5,720 nt of DNA from an uncultured Gemmatimonadota bacterium. Lineage in GTDB: Bacteria; Gemmatimonadota; Gemmatimonadetes; Gemmatimonadales; GWC2-71-9. The stretch covers positions 1 to 5,720 of the forward strand of contig CAMLLJ010000176.1 of NCBI GenBank assembly GCA_946480845.1, in the 5' to 3' direction. Each line of letters starts with the position of its first letter. The stretch's first letter is position 1. This document shows, piece by piece, positions 1 to 5,720 of the stretch. Below the pieces are notes generated by a model. That model ran no database searches, was not told the DNA's origin, and worked only from the letters and a program-made list of their open reading frames with translations. The position numbers and the translations under genes are program-made.

Positions 1-1899
1 GCCGCCGAGCGCCGCCTCGCCGACCTCCTCGAACGCGCCGGCGAGCGCGCCACCCTGCTGGCCGCGCCCGACGCCGACCCCGCGACCATCGCCGTCTTCC
101 CCTTCGCCGTCCGCGGCGATCCCCAGCTCGCCTACCTGGGCGACGGCATGGTGGACCTCCTCGGCACCCAGCTCGACGGCGCCGGCGACCTCCGCACCGT
201 GGACGCCCGCGCCCTCCTCGGCCAGCTCGAGCGCGAGCGGTGGGAACAGCAGGACCTGCGCGGCGCACTCGCCGCCGCCCGGCGCTTCGGCGCAGGCCGG
301 TTCGTGCTCGGCACCATCGTGAGTGCAGGCGGGCGGATCACCGTGACCGCCACGATCTACGACGAGGCGGGCGGCGCCGGCACCGCCGTGCAGGCGGTGG
401 GCGATGGCCCCGCCGAGTTCTTCGAGATCGTGGACGAGCTGGCGCGGCAGCTCCTGCGGAAGCTCAATGCCGGCCCGGGCGCGCGGCTGGCGCGGCTCGC
501 CGTGATCACCACCGGCTCCATGGAGGCGCTCAAGGCCTACCTCAACGGCGAGGCGATGCTCCGCGCCGGCCGCTACTACGACGCGATGGAGGCGCTCCAG
601 CGAGCAGTCGCCGCGGACGAGACCTTCGCCCTCGCGTACTACCGCTTCGCCGCCGCCGCCGGCGGCTGCGCCATGCACGAGCTGGCGCGCCAGCTCGCCG
701 ACCTCGGCGCGAAGCATCGCGACCGGCTCTCCACCCACGACCGCCTGCTCTTCGATGCCCAGCGCGCCTGGCTCGCGGGCGACGTCGCCGCGGCGGAGAC
801 GCACTACTACGCGATCACCAATACCCATCCCGATCACGTCGAGGCGTGGTTCCTCCTGGGCGACCTCCTCTTCCACTCCAATCCGCTGCGGGGCCGGAGC
901 GCGGTCGAGGCGCGCGGCCCCTTCGAGCGCGCCCTCGAGCTGGAGCCGGACCACGTCGCCTCGCTGGTGCACCTCGTGCGCATCGCCGCGCTGCAGGACC
1001 GGCGCGAGGAGGCGCTCGAGCTGGCGGCCCGGGTGGTGGCGGTGAGCCCCGAGGGCGACGAGGTCCTCGCGATGCGCGCCTTCCACGCCTACGCCTCGGG
1101 CGACTCGGCCGCGGCCGGACAGGTGATCGAAGCGCTGCGCCGCGCGCGCGCGGCGGCGATCGCGCTCGCCTTCACCGACGTGGCGCTCTACGTGCGCGAC
1201 CTGCCGGCCGCGGAATCGCTTGCCCGGGCCCTCACCGGCGCGGCCCGCTCCGACGAGATGCGGGCGCTCTTCCATGTCCTCCTCGGCCACCTGCGGCTGG
1301 CGCAGGACGATCCCGATGGGGCCCTGCGCGAGCTGCGCATCGCCGAGGGCCACGACCGGGCCTGGGGGCTGGAGACCCGGGCGCTCTTCGCGGCACTGCC
1401 CTTCTCCGGGATCTCCCGACGGGAGGCGGAGGCGGCGCGCGACGACCTGCTCGGCTGGGATCCGGCCACGGTGACGCCCAGCGGGTTCGTGGTCTTCGCC
1501 ATGCACAACGGGCTGCATGCGCACATCCGCCTGTACCTGCTCGCCCTGCTCGAGGCGCGGCTCGCCGATGCGGCCGCGGCCGGCGCGCACGCCGCCGCAC
1601 TCGAGCAGCTCGCGCCGGCCCCGGGCGCGGAGGGACTCTCGGAGCACCTCGCGCGCGGCGCGCGCGCGCGGGTGCTCTGGCTCGAGGGAAGGATCGGCGA
1701 GGCGCTGGCGACGCTGGAGGGCGGGCGGAGCGAGGCGTGGTTCCTGCTGACCGTGGCGTCGCCCTTCTACGCCCAGGCCTTCGAGCGCTACATGCGCGCC
1801 GAGCTGCTCGACGCGCTCGGGCGGGACGACGAGGCAAGGGGGTGGCGCGAGTCGATCGCCGAGCGCTCCCCCTATGAGATCATCTACGGCGTGAGATAG
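1..1899 (+). CDS. TolB-like domain plus TPR protein, 5'-truncated by the window edge
   Basis: The frame is open from base 1 to the TAG at 1897-1899, giving 632 visible residues. Numbering from the first visible residue, a TolB-like/FlgO-type domain starts at IAVFPF (30-35), continues through a 'YLGDGMVDLL' segment (44-53) and 'RFVLGTIV' (100-107), and ends near 155. This is the pattern found beside adenylate cyclases, Ser/Thr kinases and winged-helix regulators. Helical TPR-like repeats follow, the clearest at about 177-207 (LKAYLNGEAMLRAGRYYDAM) and 278-319 (AWFLLGD ... FERALELEPDH), with weaker repeats to the C-terminus. The ATG at 148 is not a credible start because it would cut through the TolB-like domain; the true start is upstream. 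The missing N-terminus may carry the effector module (kinase, DNA-binding or cyclase domain), but nothing visible decides this. The likely role is protein-protein scaffolding or signalling. No signal peptide or membrane segment is visible in this part. Family call fairly sure; function unknown. Confidence 0.85.
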   Translation, partial: AAERRLADLLERAGERATLLAAPDADPATIAVFPFAVRGDPQLAYLGDGMVDLLGTQLDGAGDLRTVDARALLGQLERERWEQQDLRGALAAARRFGAGRFVLGTIVSAGGRITVTATIYDEAGGAGTAVQAVGDGPAEFFEIVDELARQLLRKLNAGPGARLARLAVITTGSMEALKAYLNGEAMLRAGRYYDAMEALQRAVAADETFALAYYRFAAAAGGCAMHELARQLADLGAKHRDRLSTHDRLLFDAQRAWLAGDVAAAETHYYAITNTHPDHVEAWFLLGDLLFHSNPLRGRSAVEARGPFERALELEPDHVASLVHLVRIAALQDRREEALELAARVVAVSPEGDEVLAMRAFHAYASGDSAAAGQVIEALRRARAAAIALAFTDVALYVRDLPAAESLARALTGAARSDEMRALFHVLLGHLRLAQDDPDGALRELRIAEGHDRAWGLETRALFAALPFSGISRREAEAARDDLLGWDPATVTPSGFVVFAMHNGLHAHIRLYLLALLEARLADAAAAGAHAAALEQLAPAPGAEGLSEHLARGARARVLWLEGRIGEALATLEGGRSEAWFLLTVASPFYAQAFERYMRAELLDALGRDDEARGWRESIAERSPYEIIYGVR

Positions 1900-1911
1900 C
1901 CCGGTGCCCCC

Positions 1912-3330
1912 TCAGCGGACGCCGACCAGCCCCCGGGTCGCCTCGATCATCTTCCGCGAGTCGTAGCCCACGCCACCCTTGAACACCGTGACCACGCTGC
2001 GGATCTCCGCCGGCTTCGCCACCGGGTCGCCGCTGAAGACGATGAGGTCGGCGGTCTTTCCCGCGGCGATGCTGCCCAGCTCCTGGTCCACGCCGAGGAT
2101 CTTCGCGCCGTTGAGCGACATGATCTGCACCGTCTCCACCGGCGTGAAGCCCGACTCGATCAGCAGCTCGTAGTTGCGCTGATCCCCGAAACCGGGGAGG
2201 GCGCCGCCGTTGCCCGTCGGGTCCACGCCCGCGCCGAGCAGCCCGCCCGCGCGGACGAACGCCACCTCGTAGGCCTGCGCCTTCCGGAAGACCGCGAGCG
2301 GCAGCGCCGGCGCGTCCGGCTCCGCCAGCCGCGCGTGCGACGCGAGGTACTCGGTGCGCACGTCCGGGCTCATGGCGTCGAGCATCCGCTGCTCGACCGG
2401 CGGGCGGTTGGGCACGAACAGCTCGTAGACGGCCAGCGTGGACGTCATCGGCACCTTGTGCTCGATCATGTCGCGGAAGGTCTGCCGTACCGGCGCGCTC
2501 TCGAGGTCGAGGTTCTCGAGCTTGAGCCGGCTGCTGTTGCCCGGGCAGGTGTCGGGCTTCTTGTCGGGGTCGTAATCGGTGTTGACGAAGAGGCCGTGCT
2601 CGAGGTTGTCGATCCCGGCGGCCACCGCCTCGCGGAAGCTCACCGAGCAGAGGTGGCCGGTCACCTTCATCCCGTGCTTGTGCGCTTCCTCGGTCGCCGC
2701 CTTGAGCACGTCGCGGCTCACCGTCGTGTAGAACTTGAGCCAGGTGGCGCCCTCGGTCGCCCAGTACGCCACGACCCGCCGCGCGTCCTCCGGCGTGAGC
2801 AGCCGGTGCATGCTGCCGTTCCCTGTCTCGCCGGTGAGGTAGGGGCCGGTGACGTGCATGCGCGGCCCCGGGATCCCGCCCGCGTCGACGGTGCGCTTGA
2901 GATTGAGCTCGTGATAGGGTGAGTAGCTGCCCGTGGTGCGGATGGTGGTGACGCCGCTGGCGAGGTAGAGGAGCGGGCTGGTGAAGTTGCCCTGGGTGCC
3001 GCGCTGCGAGGTGGTGTAGTAGGTGTGGTCGTGCAGGCCGACGAAGCCGGGGAAGACCGTGTGCCCCTTGAGATCCATGCGCTGCGCCCCTGCCGGGACC
3101 GTCGCCGAGGCCGCCGGGCCCACCGACCGGATCTTCCCGTCGGCGATGACGATGGTCTGGTCCTCCCGTGCCGCGGCCCCCGTCCCATCCACCACCCGCA
3201 CATGCTCCAGCGCGACCACCGGCGAATCCACGCTCACGAACCGCCGTGCCGCCGGCGAGAGCTGGGCCACGGACTGCGCACCGAGCGGGGCCGCAGTCAT
3301 CGCAAGCAACAGGATCGGCGTCAGCTTCAT
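1912..3330 (-). CDS. Exported metal-dependent amidohydrolase (imidazolonepropionase/prolidase-like)
   Basis: A 472-residue protein of the amidohydrolase superfamily (HutI-like, COG1228 type), which hydrolyses C-N bonds of cyclic amides or peptides using a divalent metal. The N-terminus (MKLTPILLLAMTAAPLGAQ) is a signal peptide with probable cleavage after GAQ, so the enzyme is periplasmic or secreted. A small beta domain follows (about 40-95, 'VRVVDGTGA ... DGKIRSVGP'), then the TIM barrel with the expected metal ligands: HxH at H100/H102 in GLHDH, a candidate bridging carboxylated lysine K199 (WLKFY), H226 (TGHLC), H245 (NLEHG) and D370 (GAGVD). The C-terminal strand 'GSIAAGKTADLIVFSGDP' (419-436) closes the beta domain. 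All ligands are present, so it looks active; the substrate cannot be read from sequence. The ATG at 3330 is chosen because the signal peptide starts there and GGAG lies 7 nt upstream. The same frame is open to an ATG at 3492, but those 54 extra residues come from the intergenic repeat and include a run of ten cysteines. The stop faces the convergent TPR gene 12 bp away. Confidence 0.93.
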   Translation of the reverse strand: MKLTPILLLAMTAAPLGAQSVAQLSPAARRFVSVDSPVVALEHVRVVDGTGAAAREDQTIVIADGKIRSVGPAASATVPAGAQRMDLKGHTVFPGFVGLHDHTYYTTSQRGTQGNFTSPLLYLASGVTTIRTTGSYSPYHELNLKRTVDAGGIPGPRMHVTGPYLTGETGNGSMHRLLTPEDARRVVAYWATEGATWLKFYTTVSRDVLKAATEEAHKHGMKVTGHLCSVSFREAVAAGIDNLEHGLFVNTDYDPDKKPDTCPGNSSRLKLENLDLESAPVRQTFRDMIEHKVPMTSTLAVYELFVPNRPPVEQRMLDAMSPDVRTEYLASHARLAEPDAPALPLAVFRKAQAYEVAFVRAGGLLGAGVDPTGNGGALPGFGDQRNYELLIESGFTPVETVQIMSLNGAKILGVDQELGSIAAGKTADLIVFSGDPVAKPAEIRSVVTVFKGGVGYDSRKMIEATRGLVGVR

Positions 3331-3337
3331 GTGTGGG

Positions 3338-3341
3338 CTCC
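3338..3341 (-). promoter_or_regulatory. Shine-Dalgarno site of the amidohydrolase gene
   Basis: On the minus strand GGAG (within CTTGGAGCCC) is followed by 7 nt and then the ATG at 3330-3328. This is an ordinary ribosome-binding site at good spacing. It decides the start in favour of the signal-peptide methionine over the upstream in-frame ATG at 3492, which lies inside the palindromic repeat. Confidence 0.7.
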
Positions 3342-3354
3342 AAGTGAGAGGAAA

Positions 3355-3496
<142 letters not shown>

Positions 3497-3497
3497 C

Positions 3498-5624
3498 CTA
3501 TTCAACTTCCATGACGAGATGCATGCCGGTTTCGAGATGCTCGGCGATATGGCAGTGCAGCATCCACCGCCCCGGATTGTCGAGCTCTACCAGGAGGTCC
3601 ACCGTGCTCCCGGCCGGGAGCAGGACGGTGTCCTTCCAGACGTGGTCCCGCACCGGGCGCCCGTTCCGCGCCACCACCACGAAGCGCTGGCCGTGGAGGT
3701 GGATGGGGTGATGCATCGGGTGGAGGGTGCGGCGGTCGTTGACCAGGCGGAGGAGAATGCGGTCTCCGCGCCGAAAGCGCCAGTCGATCGCCATGTTCTC
3801 GCGGCCGGTGGCGCTGTCGCGGAGTGTCCAGGTGACGTCCCGGCCCGTGGCCAGCCAGTCCATCATCGGCATGAGGCCCGCCCACTCCACCGGCTGCACC
3901 CACGCCGTATCGAGGCGGAGCGACTGGACCAGGCCGAAGGGAAGACTGTCGGCCGCGAGCGAGAGGACGAGCGTGCGCTCCGGCATCCGCCCCGCGAGCG
4001 AATCGAGGCCGGCGAAGGCCGCGGCGAGGTCGTCGTGCCGGCGCAGGCGGCCGAAGTCGGCGCCGAGATCCGGCGCGACGGGCGCTCCCTCGATGGTGAC
4101 CCAGCCGAGCGTGTCGACCACGGCGACGGGCGCGCGGCCGAGCGGGTCGAGGCCGCGCACGCGGTTGGTGAGGGCGTAGCGGCCCGGCCGCTCGAAGCGC
4201 GCGTCCACGATCCACCGCTCGGCCGGCGCGATCACCACGCTCTCCACCCAGCGCTCCTCCGCCACCCGCCCCATGTCGCCGCCGGCGAGCTTGAGCCGCG
4301 CGCCCTCGAGCCCGAGGTTGAAGGTGCGCGCGTTGGCGGCGTTGGTGAAGTAGAGGCGCACCACCTCGCCGGGGCGGGCGCGCAGGCGCCACTCGGGCTC
4401 GCCGTTCACCATGAAGACGTTGCCGAAGCGGCCCATCAGCGCGTGCGTCGCGTGCTCGCGCCCGAAGGCGAGCGGCCCGGCGTCGCCCAGCAGGATGTCG
4501 TCGAGGATGAGCACCTCCTCGCGATGCACCCGTCCCATGCGCGCACTGTCGGCGCCGCGCACCAGGATATTGCCGTAGAGGCCCAGCTCCTGCTGCGCGT
4601 CCTCGCGGACGTGCGGGTGGTACCAGTAGATCCCCGCGTCGGGGAAGACCAGCTCGTAGCGGAATCGGCCGCCCGGCTCCACCGCCGCCTGCGACACGCC
4701 GACAGCGCCGTCGAACCGGTGGTCGAGCCGGATGCCGTGCCAGTGCACCGAGGTCGGCTGGTCGAGCCGGTTTTCCAGCTCGACCACGACCCGCGCCCCG
4801 CGACTCACCTCGAGCAGCGGTCCCGGTGACTGCCCGTTGAACGCGTAGGCGGCGAAGGTCCGCCCCGCGATGCTGCGGCGGACCAGGCCCGCCTCGAGCC
4901 GCAGCGTATCGCCTTCCGCGAGGCGCAGGAACGCTCGCCCGCGCCTCGGCGGCAGGGAGTCGAGCGCGCGGTCCGCGCCCGGGAGCCACGGTGTCACCGT
5001 GGGCACCAGCGCGTCGAGCCCCGGCAGCATGTACGGTGCGGCGGCATGCGGCGCCGGCATCTCCCAGCCGGCGGCGAGGTGGAACCGATGCCCGGCATCG
5101 GCGGCCCCGGCCACGCCGCCCGTCCCACTCGCCCCGCTTGTCCCACTCGCTTCAGCCGACTTCTCCGCCAGCGGAATCACCCCATGCGGCTGGAGCGCGC
5201 TGCTGGGCGACATCCCCCGCAGCACGATCGTTCCCATCCCGGCCGGCGCCGCATCGCGCTCGGCGGTGATGAACACGATGAACTTCTCGAGCGCCACCGG
5301 CCCGAGTGCCGTCTCGCCATTCCGCACCACGCCGAGCCGCTGGAGCGGCACCAGCATCGGCCCCGCCGCCCAGGCGACGTAGGTCCCGCGCGATGCCGGC
5401 AGCCCCTCGAGCCGCACCACCAGGTCCACCACCGGCACCCCGTCCCGCGTCACCGCGAGCCCGAAGGGCGCCTGCCCCGGCACGATCCGCACACTCCCCG
5501 CCGCGCCGCCATACCCCGGCCGCGCCACCAGCTCGATGCAATGGAGCCCCGGATCGCCGTGCACCGGGTTCCATGCGTCGCAGGGGGCAAGTGAGGACTG
5601 GAGCAGCAGCAGGAGGGTGATCAC
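3498..5624 (-). CDS. Exported multicopper oxidase (laccase-like) with N-terminal extension
   Basis: A 708-residue, three-cupredoxin-domain copper oxidase that couples one-electron substrate oxidation to reduction of O2 to water. Domain 1 (about 238-358) has HWH (294-296) and YWYHPH (H336, H338). Domain 2 spans about 365-515. Domain 3 (about 580-708) has HPIHLH (639-644) and HCHIAEH...M (H690, C691, H692, H696, M701). All type 1, 2 and 3 ligands are present, with Met as the axial type 1 ligand, so it should be active. The substrate (phenolics, Cu(I) or other metals) cannot be told. Residues 1-13 are a short hydrophobic export signal with no Lys/Arg and no twin-arginine motif. About 14-150 is a beta-rich extra domain with two cysteines (C15, C29), then a Gly/Ser/Ala linker (153-178). 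With this extension it is longer than typical bacterial laccases of about 500 residues. The start is GTG: an in-frame TAG lies four codons upstream, no earlier start codon is possible, and no clear Shine-Dalgarno is seen. Confidence 0.93.
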   Translation of the reverse strand: MITLLLLLQSSLAPCDAWNPVHGDPGLHCIELVARPGYGGAAGSVRIVPGQAPFGLAVTRDGVPVVDLVVRLEGLPASRGTYVAWAAGPMLVPLQRLGVVRNGETALGPVALEKFIVFITAERDAAPAGMGTIVLRGMSPSSALQPHGVIPLAEKSAEASGTSGASGTGGVAGAADAGHRFHLAAGWEMPAPHAAAPYMLPGLDALVPTVTPWLPGADRALDSLPPRRGRAFLRLAEGDTLRLEAGLVRRSIAGRTFAAYAFNGQSPGPLLEVSRGARVVVELENRLDQPTSVHWHGIRLDHRFDGAVGVSQAAVEPGGRFRYELVFPDAGIYWYHPHVREDAQQELGLYGNILVRGADSARMGRVHREEVLILDDILLGDAGPLAFGREHATHALMGRFGNVFMVNGEPEWRLRARPGEVVRLYFTNAANARTFNLGLEGARLKLAGGDMGRVAEERWVESVVIAPAERWIVDARFERPGRYALTNRVRGLDPLGRAPVAVVDTLGWVTIEGAPVAPDLGADFGRLRRHDDLAAAFAGLDSLAGRMPERTLVLSLAADSLPFGLVQSLRLDTAWVQPVEWAGLMPMMDWLATGRDVTWTLRDSATGRENMAIDWRFRRGDRILLRLVNDRRTLHPMHHPIHLHGQRFVVVARNGRPVRDHVWKDTVLLPAGSTVDLLVELDNPGRWMLHCHIAEHLETGMHLVMEVE
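5122..5157. repeat. 18-bp tandem duplication encoding the Gly/Ser linker
   Basis: Two adjacent 18-bp units start at 5122 and 5140. They share GTCCCACTCGC and then diverge in the remaining 7 nt. On the minus strand they encode part of the low-complexity linker (ASGTSG ASGTGG) between the extra N-terminal domain and the copper-oxidase core. The period is a multiple of three, so unit gain or loss would change linker length without breaking the frame. Confidence 0.6.
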
Positions 5625-5630
5625 GGGTGG

Positions 5631-5636
5631 AATCTA
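5631..5636 (-). promoter_or_regulatory. Possible -10 element for leaderless expression of the oxidase gene
   Basis: On the minus strand TAGATT lies 6 nt before the GTG start. It matches four of six bases of the TATAAT consensus and the looser TAnnnT pattern. With no Shine-Dalgarno in this interval, transcription could begin at or near the G of GTG and give a leaderless mRNA. No convincing -35 was seen. This is a weak inference from one hexamer. Confidence 0.2.
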
Positions 5637-5656
5637 CATGGGGTCGGCATCGGTTG

Positions 5657-5720
5657 TTTTCTTGTTCGGGCGCGGAGACGCGGAGACGCGGAGAGCGGAG
5701 AACTGCAACAGCAACTGATG
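5657..5720. repeat. Second copy of the palindromic element, left half, cut by the window end
   Basis: From TTTTCTTG at 5657 the sequence follows the left arm of the 3355-3496 element: a T-rich edge, CGCGGAGA units (three plus a partial copy, against two in the other left arm), GAGAAC, a short AACAGC array, and then the same AACAGCAACTGATG that closes the other array (3408-3421). The expected right arm would lie beyond the window. The edge is 32 bp upstream of the GTG start of the oxidase, the same orientation and nearly the same spacing as the first copy has to the amidohydrolase start. The apparent peptide GRGDAETRRAEN is a by-product of the repeat. Confidence 0.75.

Noticed and set aside
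1650..1670. Alternating GC run as a special structure (Z-DNA type)
   Set aside because: It falls in Ala/Arg codons of the TPR gene and is what extreme GC codon use produces; nothing else marks it.
240..1877. Second long plus-strand frame (545 codons) within the TPR gene
   Set aside because: Its product is Arg/Ala/Gly-rich with no family signature, while the frame ending at 1899 has TolB-like and TPR patterns.
1897..1945. Hairpin between CCCGG near 1900 and CCGGG near 1934 as a bidirectional terminator
   Set aside because: Only 5 bp of pairing, a long loop and no T-run on either strand.
3519..4829. Long plus-strand open frame (436 codons) opposite the oxidase gene
   Set aside because: It is antisense to a gene with all copper-ligand motifs intact, its translation is low-complexity (rich in His, Arg, Val, Glu), and long shadow frames are common at this GC content.

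Overview
The window is GC-rich (well over 60% by eye) and gene-dense, with three large protein genes. High GC, a TolB-like/TPR sensor-type protein, and secreted enzymes whose signal peptides end in '...GAQ' suggest a soil- or sediment-type bacterium. Gemmatimonadota is my best guess, from general knowledge of that phylum's proteins rather than from any marker gene here.

Layout. Positions 1-1899 (+) hold the 3' part of a gene for a protein with a TolB-like (FlgO/adenylate-cyclase-associated type) domain followed by tetratricopeptide repeats; its start lies outside the window. It converges, with only 12 bp between stop codons, on an exported metal-dependent amidohydrolase at 1912-3330 (-). Upstream of that gene, on the same strand, is an exported three-domain multicopper oxidase at 3498-5624 (-), which carries all the copper-ligand motifs and an unusual N-terminal extension of about 230 residues. 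The two minus-strand genes both encode secreted enzymes. They are separated by 167 bp that is almost filled by a palindromic repeat, so a simple tight operon is not obvious.

The most unusual content is intergenic. A palindromic element of about 140 bp (3355-3496) is built from an 8-bp CGCGGAGA tandem motif and a hexanucleotide (AACAGC) array. The first half of a second copy begins at 5657 and runs off the right edge. In both cases the same end of the element faces a minus-strand gene and lies 24-32 bp from its start codon. The element is open in several reading frames and gives spurious peptides such as 'GDAETRRAEN' and poly-Gln/poly-Cys runs. These can mislead start calling for the amidohydrolase. 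No tRNA, rRNA, CRISPR array, transposase or phage gene is visible.
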